From contig OY992539.1 in the NCBI GenBank assembly GCA_963921195.1, positions 155,280,162 to 155,344,161 on the forward strand: DNA of 64,000 nucleotides, given 5' to 3'. Shown in pieces: positions 42,861 through 53,638 of this stretch. How positions within the stretch are numbered: the stretch's first letter is position 1; every line of letters starts with the position of its first letter. The DNA is from Pegoplata infirma. Taxonomy: Eukaryota; Arthropoda; Insecta; Diptera; Anthomyiidae. The notes under the pieces are model-generated. The model did not search any database. It was not told the DNA's origin and saw nothing but the letters and a program-made list of their open reading frames with translations. The translations under genes were made by a program, and so were the position numbers.

Positions 42861-43676
42861 CAATGTTTTTTCAGAACTTCGAAATTTTATTTTAAGATTA
42901 ATTTTTCCTTAAAGCATTTTTAATGAGTTTTAAAATTCCAAACGATGTTTGTGTCCGAAAAAATATTTTCGTTTAAAAATTTGTGCAAAATATTTCCTTT
43001 TTTTCTAAGAAAAGTTTTAAATAAAATTTTTTAAAATTGATTTTTTTTTTTGTAAATTTACAAAAATATATATTTTACTAACTTTCTTATGCTACTTGTA
43101 GTATATTTTTATATTTTGCTATATGTATAGTCTTGACAATATTTTGAAGAGATCGAAACACGTGATTTCTTAAAAAGAATATATAATATGTACGAATTTA
43201 TTTTTGTAATTTACGAATTTATTTTGTCTAATAAGAAAACTGTTTTGTAAAAACAAAAAAAATTCGTAGAATGTAGTAAACTTTTTCCTAAAAACTTAAA
43301 ATTTTTAAGAAATAATTTCGTAAGCAAAAAGTACGAAACTATTCGTCAATGTACGAAACATTTCGTTCATATAAGACATGATTTTTTCTTATTTTTTATA
43401 TCTAATATGTTCAAAAATATTAGGGTGATTTTTTGTCGGCGAGATCTGGTTCGCGAGTTATGTCGACTTGAAATTCGAATATTATAACTGGAAAAAGGCT
43501 TAATACACAAAAAAACTTTATTAAGCTGGGCCGAAGGCCGCTACGCAGAAAAGCTTTTTTTTACGAAAATTCTCAAACAAAAAAAAAAAAATTTTTTTTT
43601 TGGCCTTTTATGGGTTAATATTTTTTATTTTACCAAAATGAAAGATATTTCAATTACCTTTCGAATGACAACACGT
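42857..43676. other. Intronic AT-rich segment after L1
   Basis: It contains 'tacgaaac/gtttcgta'-type inverted words (43180-43380) related to 33425-33600, and the shortened double-hairpin repeat at 43505-43560. No gene or RNA seen. Confidence 0.5.
43505..43560 (+). repeat. Double-hairpin short repeat, copy 4 (shortened)
   Basis: It starts 'acaaaaaaactttatta', lacks the first stem, and keeps 'gggccgaaggccgctacgca'. It is a deleted version of the module at 32730-32825. Confidence 0.65.
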
Positions 43677-43680
43677 CAGG

Positions 43681-43923
43681 AGGGTAATTGTGTAATTCGA
43701 TTCGAAAGAAACTGTTCGAATTCGGAAAATTTTGATCCTTTGCAAAATGTAACGCGCTATGAGAAAATTATTTTTTTTTGTTGATTTTTAGAATAAAAGC
43801 ATAAACATAAATATGAAAAAAGATTTTCGCTCGAATAAAAATTATTTTAGGTACTTTAAATTGGAACCAAAAATGTCGTTCGAATAGCTTCTATTTTCGA
43901 ATCGAAATACACAATTACCCCCC
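43681..43923. mobile_element. 243-bp MITE with CAGG duplication
   Basis: The ends AGGGTAATTGTGTAATTCGA and the complement of TCGAAATACACAATTACCCC are flanked by CAGG (43677-43680, 43924-43927). The opposite arm of the host element (47090-47106) shows the uninterrupted target. It is rich in TTCGAA words. The superfamily is not clear from a 4-bp duplication. Confidence 0.7.
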
Positions 43924-44596
43924 CAGGTTATTATTTTTTTAGCCTATACGCCATCAACTCGGTTTTGAGAAAAACGATAAAATAGGTTTATAATCAATTT
44001 ACTCTAAAAATACGCGATAGATTTGTTTTTAATACTCCTAATTGAATGCTTTATATGTTTTTAACAAAACTATACATTTTCATACCTTTACATGCAATAA
44101 ATCAAAAGTTTTAATGGTTTTACTAAAATAACATTTCGTCGTTTTGTGCTCCATATCAAATTTTATTTTAAAAATATGATGTTTTCTTTGAAGTGGAGCA
44201 AAGTAAGTCCATTGAATAAAGACACCCTTTATTATTAGAAATAAAATAAATTTAGTTCTGCTTCTGACACCTAATAAAAGATGCCAAAAATTGACACCCT
44301 GTAGGCATAGACATAAACCAAATTATGTTCTGCTTCTGACATCTAGGGAGCGCTTCCTCAAAATATGTCAAAAATTGGCCTATGGAGCAAAACAATAGCA
44401 AAGAACAATTTTGTTATGTTTGCATGCAAAATTTGCTCCATGTGCAAAAAATTGTCGTATGCAGCACAACAACGTTCAATGATACTAAAAAATGTGGATG
44501 TAGAGCAAAGTCGATGGTTAATATCTCAGATTCTATACGAGATAATAAAAAATGGATTTTGGAATATGAAAGAGAATATTAATGCCATATATAATC

Positions 44597-46892
44597 GCCA
44601 TATATAATCGCTTCCTAGCTTGTGGAGACTACAATGCGAAACACACCTATTGGGGTTCACGTCTAATAAACCCTAGGGGAAGACAGCTTTACTGTGCTCT
44701 TATTGATCGGAGAAATAGCCTGGACGTTATATCGCCTGGCAAGCCGACCTATTGGCCTTCAGATCCAGGGAAAATTCTCGATCTTATCGATTTTGGGATA
44801 ATGAAACATATCGAGAGAAGTAAGTTATCTGCTGAGACATCATTTGATCTCAATTCAGACCATTCTCCAGTAATATTAACGTATTACGATGAACCAATCT
44901 CGGTTAAGACACCCTGTGGACTCACTTCGTCAAAGACGAATTGGTTAAAATATAAAAAGTACATTAGTAGCCACATCCACATTAATCCATCTTTGGAGTG
45001 TGAGGGGGATATAGGTGAATGTGTCCAGGACTTTACGTCCATTCTGAGTTCAGCAGCAGAGCACTCTTCGTCTTCCGTTAATGTTGCTTCTTCTAATCGC
45101 AATTTTTATGTTTCTAACTCTGAAATCGAGCAACTACTGGCCATCAAAAGAAGGCTAAGAAGAGAATGGCAAAACAGTAGATCCCCTGCTGCAAAGCAGA
45201 GGCTGTCTGAAGCTACTAGAAACCTTAGAAAAGCCCTTCATTTGGAAGAGGATCGCATAAATAGCTTATATGTAGAAAGTTTATCGCATAAAAGTTCAGG
45301 GAACTATTCACTTTGGAAAGCTACTAAAATTAAAGCACCGGTAGAGGGCGAACCACCGCTAAGAAAGCAATGTGGCAATTGGGCACGCAGTGAAGAGGAG
45401 AAAGCATACTCATTTGCTGAACATTTAAGAACTGTATTTGAGCCAAACTTGGCAGAAAATGATTTTACACTCCCAGATCCGCCTCTGCATTTGGATCACA
45501 ACTTAGGTAATACATGGTTTTACGCCCAAGATGTTGAGACAATTATACGTACGCAGCTCATTCCAAAGAAAGCGCCTGGGTATGACTTAGTCACACCAAA
45601 CATGATAAAAAACCTACCATTTATAGCGGTTGAAGTTCTAACGAAAATATTTAATGCGATCTTGCAAATAGGTTACTTTCCGGACATATGGAAAATTTCT
45701 CAAATCAAAATGATTCCCAAGCCTGGAAAAGATTTAACTTTAACTTCGTCATACAGACCTATAAGTTTACTTCCGTGCCTATCAAAGCTGTTTGAGAAGG
45801 TTTTTCTTCAAAAGATTCTTCCAATTATCGAAAGTTCGAACAGTATTCCAGCTCATCAGTTCGGCTTTCGTGAAAAGCATGGAACCATAGAGCAAGTGAA
45901 CCGCATAACTTGCGAGATTAGGAAAGCCTTTGAAGAAAAAAAAATATTGTTCTGCCGTTTTTCTGGATGTCGCTCAGGCTTTCGATAAAGTATGGCACGA
46001 GGGTCTTTTATATAAAATAAAATATCACCTACCAACTATTACACACAAAATTTTAGAGTCTTACCTTCTTAATCGCTACTTCAGGGTGAAATATCAAGAA
46101 ACTACAACTTCTGATTATAAAATGAATGCAGGTGTTCCTCAAGGAAGTGTTCTCGGCCCTGTTCTTTATCTCATATTTACGTCAGACTTGCCGATATCTG
46201 AACATATTACAACATCAACATTTGCGGATGACACTGCTTTAATAAGCACTCACTCAGACCCATATGTTGCCTCCTTGAGACTTAACAACCATCTTACAGC
46301 TGTGGAGACGTGGTTCAAGAACTGGCGGATTAAAGTAAATGAACTTAAGAGCAAGCACGTTACGTTTACACTTAGAATGGGGTCTTGTTCCCCTGTCTCA
46401 TTAAATGGTGTAATTATCCCACAGTCTGAGAGTGTTACATACCTTGGTATTCACTTGGACAGACGTCTTACATGGCGAAAACACTTAGAAGCCAAGAGGC
46501 TTCATATGAAGCTAAAAGCCTGCCAACTACATTGGCTAATTAATAAGCAATCAAAGCTAAGCCTTGACTCTAAAGTCATCCTGTATAATTGTATTATAAA
46601 ACCAATATGGACTTATGGTATCCAACTGTGGGGTACAGCCAGTATGTCTAATATTGAGCTTATACAGAGGGCACAATCCAAAATTCTGAGGATCATTACG
46701 GGAGCTCCCTGGTACGTCAGAAATATCAACATTCACCAGGACTTAAATATTCCGTTTGTAAGAGAAGAGTTTGTGGACATCAGAACGAAATACGTTGGAA
46801 AGCTCAGGAACCACCCAAATACATTGGTGAGAGCCCTTACTCGAACCCAAACGCACACCAGACTGCAACGTGCTGACTTACCGCCCATTTAA
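44597..46892 (+). pseudogene. Jockey ORF2 (endonuclease end + RT), frameshifted
   Basis: The first frame (to 45988) has the endonuclease part FLACGDYNAKHTYWGS, KPTYWPSDPGKILDLIDF and SDHSPVIL, then the RT start KAPGYDLVTPNMIKNL and SYRPISLLPCLSKLFEKVF. The second frame (45930-46892) has FLDVAQAFDKVWHEGLLYKI, AGVPQGSVLGPVLYLIF and the catalytic FADD. The change of frame falls at a run of nine A near 45938-45946, so a homopolymer slip explains it. The motif set is that of the jockey clade proper. It lacks ORF1 and the first half of the endonuclease. Inactive as it stands. Confidence 0.9.
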
Positions 46893-47040
46893 TTTAGAGG
46901 CCCGTTCTTCAAAATGGCTCCTAGGGAGTAACTAGTATTTAAGTTAGTTTTGTAAGATTTATACACTTATTGTTAGGCCAAGAATAGGCAGATTCAATAA
47001 TCCAGATAATAAAGTATTTAACAAAAAAAAAAAAAAAAAA
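44597..47040 (+). mobile_element. L3: 5'-truncated jockey retrotransposon
   Basis: It begins inside the endonuclease domain and ends with a poly-A tail (from about 47023) preceded by 'aataaagtatttaac'. It is flanked by a target duplication atatataatc (44587-44596) and (a)tatataatc (47041-47049). The first bases after the left duplication repeat 'ccatatataatcg', a small junction duplication. The coding part is broken by one frameshift. Confidence 0.9.
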
Positions 47041-47049
47041 TATATAATC

Positions 47050-48117
47050 CATTCTTAACTCTTTTTTTCCAAAAATGGCGTATAGGCTAAAACAATAATC
47101 ACCTGACGATATAGGGAGAAAAAATATGAAGTAAAAAAAGTTAAATACGAAAAACTTGAGTAAAAATTATCATTACCCCTTAAAAAAATTTTCATAAGGG
47201 AACTAATGCTAGACCGATTTACACCATAAATAGGACTCTTTTTAGTTTTTTAGCTCCCGTCTTAAAACAGTTTAAAGTAGTTTTCAACTAAAGTTTCAAG
47301 TCTAAACTATGAAACTTTTTTTTAGAAAAATTTCCAGATGTTAAAAACTTGTTTTTATAGAAAAGACCTCAGAATTTGACACTTGAACACTTCATGCGAA
47401 TAAGGACGAAAAGATCATTTGTAGAAAATTACAGGGGACCATAAAAACACAGGAAACTGTTAAAAGCTAATATTTTTTTGCCAATTTTGTTTGCATTAGC
47501 TTTAAGATTTAACTCACTTCTACCCATATACAAAATTTTTGTAAGGTATTCGAAAGAGAACTTGCCAAAAAATTGACTTCAATTTTTGCTTGAATGAAAT
47601 GCACTTTTAAAGCCATTTTTTTTTTGACAACAAAAAATCAAAATTTTACCAAAATGTTTACAGAGGATTGTAATCTCTGCTTAAAAACCCATTTATGCAA
47701 AAAATGTGTTTTCGAAAAAGTTGTCTATTCGTCCTTATTGGCATGAACTGTTCACTTGATGAAATTCTTACTCACTTTTATCAAACAAAAAGTCTCAGAA
47801 CTTTTCACAGAAGTCTCATTCATACTTGGGACCTGACATTACTTTTGTATGAAAAAACAATGCCAATGCCTACTATTTCATTGGCATTTTACATGAAAAA
47901 AACTAATGCATCAATGCTTAGGTCCCATGTATGGTCTCAGTCAACTATCCATAGACAAAAACTTAACTTTTTCATAAGAAAATCAGGAACATATTTTCTG
48001 TCGAAAAATTCTAGATTTGTGAGAGTTATTCCTACAGAAAAAGTTTCGGACACTGAGACATTCTTCCGCAGACCAGATTTTAAGAAATTGTTCAAAAACG
48101 TCCTTGAGAAAATGTTA
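47050..48117. other. Intronic relic with foldback and satellite-like monomers
   Basis: 47815-47935 is an imperfect palindrome ('attcatacttgggacctgac' against 'cttaggtcccatgtatg', centre near 47878). 48028-48066, read on the minus strand, gives 'gtctcagtgtccgaaacttt' and 'ttctgtaggaa', a single relative of the 35-bp satellite. The minus strand of 48040-48110 also matches 33245-33330. The 146-codon frame across it is not convincing as a gene. Confidence 0.55.
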
Positions 48118-49641
48118 TCCCTATTAATATTATAAATCTGAGTGTTGGTTTGTCTGTCTGTCTGTTCCGAAATCAGGGGAGAAAGGCTGAACCGATTTTC
48201 ATGAAATTTTCACCACATATAGTACTAACCACGGCGGGAACTATAGGCCATAAGAGAAAGCGATCGGACAAAGGGGCGTAAAATGCCACGCCCCTTTTTA
48301 TTTTATGGAACTTTATTCTGCCTTTTCCTTAATAACGCATAAACGGCTGAACCGATTTTAATGAAATTTTCACCACAGATAGTACTAACCAAGACGGAAA
48401 CTGTAGATACAAGAGAGCGATCGGACAAAGGGGCGTAAAATGCCACGCCCCTTTTGAATTTATTGAAAGTTACATCTGCCTTTTCCTCAATAAAGTTTAA
48501 ACGGCTGAACCGATTTTAATGCAATTTTTACCACAGGTAGTACTAACCGAGGCGGAAACTATTGGCCCTCAATAGTGGGCGATAAAAAAAAGCGGGCACC
48601 AGACCCCTTTTTTCTGTGTTTTCGCAATCAGGCTTAAACGGCTGAACCGATTTTCATTAAATTTTCACCACAGATAGTAAAAAAAAACTATGAGACACCA
48701 TAGGGGGGATCGAAAAATGGGGCGTCAAATGCCGCGGTCCTTTGTATTACATTTAAATTTATTTCTGCCCGTTTTGTAATCACGCATGAACGGCTGAACC
48801 GATTTTAATGAAACTTTTACCACAGATAGTGCTGATCGAGGCAGAAACTATGAGCCACAATAGAGCGCTTTTGGACAAAGGGGCGGAAAATTACACGCCA
48901 TTTGTATTTTAATGAACGTTAGTTCTGCCTTTTCCGCAATCACGCTTAAACGGCTGAACCCATTGTCAGCACAGATAGTATTAACCGAGGCGAAAACTAT
49001 GAGATTGCGTTTGGACAAAGGGGTCTATATTGGCACGCTCTTTTGTCCTACACTTACATTTTTTTCTGCGTGTTCCGTAATCATGCTTAAACAACTAAAC
49101 CGATTTTAATAAAACTTTCACCACAGACACCTGTCTGCTCCGCTATGTATCAGTTGAAAAAGGCTGAACCGATTTTCATAAAATTATAACCAGAGAAAGT
49201 AGTAACCGAGGCGGGAACTATAGTCTTTATTAACGGACAACCGACAAAGGGGGTGTAAACTGCCACGTATTTTTTAGCAAAAACTAATTAAAATATTTTG
49301 TTAAAATAAAATTTAAATTTTTTACGGCTCAACAAAGTTTTTTGTTTACCATAAAATGATTTTTCAGTAATTTCCTAATATTAACTAATATTTTGAGTAA
49401 AAAGTAAAATATTTGTTTTCACTTTGTTCGAAACTTCCCTGTTTTAAAGTCAACACAGGAACCCAAAAAAAGTTCCCCACAAGTTGTTACCCTAACTGTT
49501 CCAAACACCGACGATAAGCGAAATCGAAAAAAACGCTCTACCCTTATGAATAGGTTTATGAAGCGATAGTAAACTGAGTAAAAAACTCATTTATTAAATA
49601 ATATTTTTCAACCCGGGCAACGCCGGGCGCAAAACAGCTAG
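48118..49641 (+). mobile_element. Non-autonomous Helitron, plus orientation (1.5 kb)
   Basis: It starts TCCCTATTAATATTATAAAT after an A. It contains diverged units of the same minisatellite as 10500-11580 ('ggctgaaccgattttaatga', 'caaaggggcgtaaaatgcca'). It ends with the hairpin CCCGGGCAACGCCGGG then CAGCTAG before a T. No TSD, no protein. It has the same ends as the element at 7624-11675 but is in the opposite orientation. Confidence 0.82.
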
Positions 49642-51024
49642 TTATTTTATATTTGTTTGCATATTGGAGGGTATAAAAGATTCGGCACAACCGAATTTAA
49701 CACTTTTATGTTTTCAATTAAAACTTTATAAAAAAATGATACCGTGAGGGTCCAAAAAGTAAAATTTTTTGTGAAAGTTGGTACATTAAACATCCCTAAA
49801 AGACAGACAGACAGCCAGACTAACGGACATTAAGGTGGTCCCATGCATTTTTATTTATTTTTTCTTAATTCGTTTTATTAAATCAGCTCCTACCGGTCCA
49901 ATGGTGCCCAATAGAGGGGTAATTAGCAAGACCGACCCCCATTTATTTTTAGCCCCCAACATTTCAATTGAACATACTATTCCCTATCTCCAATTCCTAA
50001 AGTACGGTGGGGTTTTCATGATTTAAAAAAAATTATCGATTTCTTCCAATTTGAAATGCAATCCTTTTTCTAGATCATGTAAGGAAAATAATGAGCCCAA
50101 AAACAAGAAAAGTTCTACGCTTTTTTTTTTTGCGGCCAAAAGAAGATTTTGAAAACAACAAAAAAAGTTAAAAATTTTTAATAACTTTTATTTCGGTTCA
50201 AATGTAAACATTTTTGTTTAATGGAGTGAAATGTATAATCACTAACCAATTCAAGGCGATTTATAAAAATTACTCGTCTTAAAACTTTCAACTTTGAAAG
50301 CCTAGTGTTGCCATTGAGAAAATAAGTCTGTTTGCGTACTTTCCCAGTAAAAATTATCAAGCAACAAAATTTTAGAGAGTAAAAAAGAAATCGCTCACAA
50401 AAAGGAAAAATTGTAAAAAGTACGCGAACAGAAATCCGTAAAAATTTGCAAGTTAGTTAAACAGCTGATTTAAATCAGCTTAAAAAAATTTTGCCTTCAT
50501 TTGTAAATTGTTAGTATGATCGTATTTATTTTTTAGCTCGTTAATAAAAGAAATTTAATTTTAGGATGTATTTTTTTAATCATTCGTTGATATTTAATCA
50601 TATTTTATACACAAGAATTTAACTGCAGAATATTTTGTATTTTGTTTACAAATATAATCATATGTTTTTAAAACATATGTTTTTTTGTGCTTGATAATTC
50701 TTGCTGGCAAAAATTTATCCAGTAAAAACTTGCAAGTTTCTAAAATAAAACTGTCACTTTTTTCTCTCATTTTCTCTCTCGTTACTGGGTTTTTAAAGTA
50801 CGCGAACGACTTTTAGACAAAATTCGTAATAATTTGTACAAATTCGTACAAATTATTGAGTTCGCGAACACAGCTAATTTCTAAGCTTTTGAAAATTTTT
50901 TAATTTTATTTTTTTTAATGTCTGCAAAAAAAATGCATTTTGAACCATAGTGCATTTTGCAATTCATAAATTGTTAAAAACCTATCTCAAAAGCGCATTT
51001 AATGTTTTTTTTTTTTGATTTTAG
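49642..51024. other. Last part of DIP2 intron 1
   Basis: AT-rich, with a segment 'gggtataaaagattcggcac' at 49671 that I recall as frequent in fly repeats, and 49740-49800 inverted relative to 33115-33195. 50750-50900 has 'ttcgtacaaattat'-type inverted words. No gene; it ends in the exon 2 acceptor tract. Confidence 0.5.
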
Positions 51025-51099
51025 GTGACATTACCCAAAAAGGATATGAAAAGAAGAGGGCAAAATTATTACAACCATTCCTGTCAAAGGTTAATGAAG
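51025..51099 (+). CDS. DIP2: Disco-interacting protein 2, coding exon 2
   Basis: The 75-nt exon joins exon 1 in phase and gives GDITQKGYEKKRAKLLQPFL then SKVNE. GDITQKGYEKKRAKLL is the most conserved string of the DIP2 DMAP1-binding domain. It is preceded by a T-rich tract and AG (51023-51024). The donor is GTTTGT, weaker than usual, but only this boundary keeps the frame into exon 3. Intron 2 is just 74 bp, against ~22 kb for intron 1. Confidence 0.93.
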
Positions 51100-51173
51100 G
51101 TTTGTTAATCTGAATATTTTTTTACTTTATACGTTTGTACTTAATAAATTTTTTATTTAAAACAAAGTTTCAG

Positions 51174-51458
51174 TTGATGAGAATCCAAGCAAGATATTGC
51201 CGCCGTACTATAATCTACGGGAAGCAAATTTGGAAAATAATAAAACTGTTCGTGACGGTGCTTTAGTGTCAAGTGAAGGTTACAGCTACGTGTCTGAGTT
51301 ACCATCTCTACCTAATTCACAGCAAAGACATTCCAATTTAGCAAAAAAATCTGACTACTTTCAGCCTGTAGATAATCAGCCTGAACCAGGATATGAAAAT
51401 AGTCGTGTACGTAGAACTCATCGGAAAATAACACACAATGAAAAGAGATATCATTCAG
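51174..51458 (+). CDS. DIP2: Disco-interacting protein 2, coding exon 3
   Basis: It continues from exon 2 after the acceptor 'aaagtttcAG' with VDENPSKILPPYYNLREANL… and ends …THRKITHNEKRYHS plus one base. The last residues line up with the segment of other DIP2 proteins just before the EAVQ-type helix, so the exon end is plausible. The boundary is AG|GCAAGT, a textbook GC-AG donor; reading through would give a stop after two codons. The next exon was not found in the remaining 12.5 kb. The middle of the exon is hydrophilic, probably disordered, Ser/Asn/Gln-rich. Confidence 0.88.
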
Positions 51459-51779
51459 GCAAGTAAAATAAAAAATTACCATCCTGAAAATATTACGAAC
51501 ATTGATTCGCCAACAATTTTATTGCGGCCATTATTGAATTCGTATTGCCGGCGATACACCTTTCGGGAGAAACTGTTACTAAAAGTCAATATTTCCGGCA
51601 AAACGAAAACAATTCTTCTAGGTGATAAAAATGTCATATCACCAGCTATCCATACACTCAAAATAAATCCTCTGTCGAAAATGTATGAAAATACATCCAT
51701 TTTCAGATTTTTCTACTGAAAATAATAATTATCTATACCTAAGTACAATCACGATGTATGGACACTGATTGTACCGAGG

Positions 51780-52608
51780 TTAAGATAATTATAAGGGCGG
51801 TTCCCTGAAAACTCTAACAAACTTAAGAAGGTTGGGCTTTGGGCTAATAACCCACTCTCGGTTAAAACCTCTATTACTGAACCGCTTACAAATTCTAAAA
51901 CAACTTCCCCTCCTACGACGTCTTTTGGATTTCGACAAAGGGTTATGATTGGAACATTGAACTCTCTCCGAAGAATCCAGGCTTCCTCAAGTCTGCAAAG
52001 AAATGACTTCATATAGTATAGACATATGGGGCATAAGCAAGGCAAAAATTAAAAATAATGGTGAAAAAATCTCCACTCAGGACATTTTTTTTATATACTC
52101 TGGAAATGAAACCTTCAAAATCCACAGTGTGGGCATTTTATTGTCAAACAAGGCAAAAAGGCACTAGTTGAATATAAAGCCATATCAGAGCGACTAATAA
52201 CAGCAAGATTTAATACGAAATTCCGAAAAATGACTGTAATACAGTGCTATTCGCCAACAGAGCTTGATGAGGACAATTTTAAAGACTCCTTCTACGACCA
52301 ACTTAACGCAACACTCAACAACATACCCAAAGGAGATATTTAAATTTTAAAGATGATCTAAATGCTGAGGTTGGAATTAATAATAGCAACTTGCAGGACG
52401 TTATGGGTAAGCATGCCTTGGCCAAGGCTTGGCTCCGTTAGGAACAACAATGGGGATAGGTTGGTTGATCTCTGTACACGGCATCATCTTTTTATAGGTG
52501 GCGCAAAGTTCCCACATAAAAACATCCTCAAACATACATAGGAATCTTCAGATGGTCGCACTAAAAATCAAATCGACCACGTAGTCGTTAGCAAACTGTT
52601 CCTTGGCT
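51780..52608 (+). pseudogene. RTE-like retrotransposon endonuclease relic
   Basis: Plus-strand frames give RQRVMIGTLNSLRR, then ISTQDIFFIYSGNETF, VGILLSNKAKKALVEYKAIS, FRKMTVIQCYSPTELDEDN, GDI…LNAEVGINNSNLQDVMGKH, NNNGDRLVDLCTRHHLFIGG and DGRTKNQIDHVVVS. This is the order of an RTE/'craniofacial development protein 2-like' endonuclease. It has several stops and frameshifts, and the catalytic GDFNA is damaged (KDDLNA). It is cut at 52608 by the antisense element that starts with a poly-T run. Confidence 0.8.
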
Positions 52609-53135
52609 GTTTTTTTTTTTTTTTTTAATTGACCAACACTCAGGGGATGCCCCCTATACATGCATTGCATTGTGTTGAAATCAGGAAATATAGGTATGGA
52701 AATTCGACTTGAATTTGAAGATGTTAAAAGTGTCTGGAAAGACATAAGCGGGAAGTCTGTTCCACATAGGAATTGTTCGGCCAAAGAAAGAATTTTCCCT
52801 ATAGTGAGTTGTGCGCTCAGCTGACCAATCCACAACGAACGGGTGAGCTCTGTTTGAGAAGCGCGTATTACGACCAAATACATGTCTGTCCGGAATAAGT
52901 TCACCTATCTCAGCAGAACACTCTCCGTGAAAGTATCGATAGAATAAAGATACACAACCCACACTCCTACGATGCTCTAGGGAGTTGATGGAATTAGATA
53001 TTCGATCGTCCCCTTTAAGTATAAGTGCCCTTTTCTGTACGGGGTCAAGTAGTTCCAATAAGATATTGAAGCACCTGCCCATACATGGGAATTGTATTCC
53101 ATTTTGGGATGGATATAAGTGTTATAGACAGTCAA
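52609..53135 (-). pseudogene. Antisense jockey-type element N4, 3' part
   Basis: On the minus strand, ORF2 resumes after the hAT MITE with LTVYNTYIHPKMEYNSHVWA and, after a frame change, VQKRALILKG … RTIPMWNRLPAYVFPDTFNI to the stop at 52681. It ends in a poly-A tail (plus-strand T run, about 52610-52626). It is the C-terminal region of the RT protein; the other part is at 57876-59143. Defective. Confidence 0.85.
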
Positions 53136-53429
53136 GAGATCAGTAGTGTCCGACCGAACGCACTTTTTCAGACCGAACCCGTAACCGAACCCGAACTTCG
53201 GTAAATTTTGCAAAGTTCGGCCGAACCCAAACCCGTAACCGAACTTATTTTTATTTAAAAAAAGTTGTTTTTGCAAATAATTATGAAAAAAACAACTAAA
53301 AGATGTGTTTTTTTTATTAGTTGTATACTTAAAAAAGTGGAAAAAAATATATTTCTTTTAAATAATAGCCCGATTCTAGGTGTAAAGTAGTTGCACTGGT
53401 AATATGGCTTAATTTAAAGACGATAAAAT

Positions 53430-53614
53430 TGTTGGCAGAGAAAAAGAATTGCTGCTTTTCTTTTTTATAAATTGTGAACGAATGACAAAGTTTTTATTTT
53501 TCATTTGATTTAAAATAAAAAATCCAATACAATAAAAATATTTCAAAAACATAACAAGTGGTTTTTTAAGCAAACAGATGAACGAATAATTATAGCACAA
53601 ACTAATTCTCAACA
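53430..53614 (-). repeat. Copia 3' LTR
   Basis: In element orientation it runs TGTTGAGAATTAG … CTGCCAACA (TG…CA). It lies downstream of the gag-pol stop. Confidence 0.95.
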
Positions 53615-53625
53615 CTTCCACTTTT
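53615..53625 (-). other. Copia polypurine tract
   Basis: The minus-strand AAAAGTGGAAG directly abuts the 3' LTR. Confidence 0.75.
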
Positions 53626-53638
53626 GTTTTATAATTAT

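Larger units (their letters stand above)
43660..47110. mobile_element. TIR element hosting jockey copy L3
   Basis: The left arm 'acacgtcagg' continues after the MITE insertion with 'ttattattttttt' and 'agcctatacgcca'. It is complementary to 'tggcgtataggct' … 'aataatcacctgacg' at 47077-47106. Without its two insertions it would be under 1 kb. It is related to the element 20411-21215 (shared 'ttttgagaaaaacga' and 'gatagatttgttttt'). Confidence 0.65.
28947..51024 (+). other. DIP2: DIP2 intron 1 (~22 kb), filled with transposable elements
   Basis: The donor GTAAATTATA is at 28947 and the acceptor ttttttttgattttAG ends at 51024, phase 1. Nearly all of the recognisable content is transposons: foldbacks, a SINE, hAT-type elements, three non-LTR retrotransposons, TIR elements and a Helitron. 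All three non-LTR elements in this intron lie in the sense orientation of the gene. Confidence 0.88.

Noticed and set aside
42681..42923. 80-codon frame containing a poly-Lys run
   Set aside because: The Lys run is the translated poly-A tail of L1.
47695..48135. 146-codon plus-strand open frame
   Set aside because: It spans an imperfect palindrome and the Helitron border, with no recognisable domain.
51438..51719. 93-codon frame overlapping the end of DIP2 exon 3
   Set aside because: It is in a different frame from DIP2, begins inside the exon, and shows no homology I recognise; probably intronic chance.
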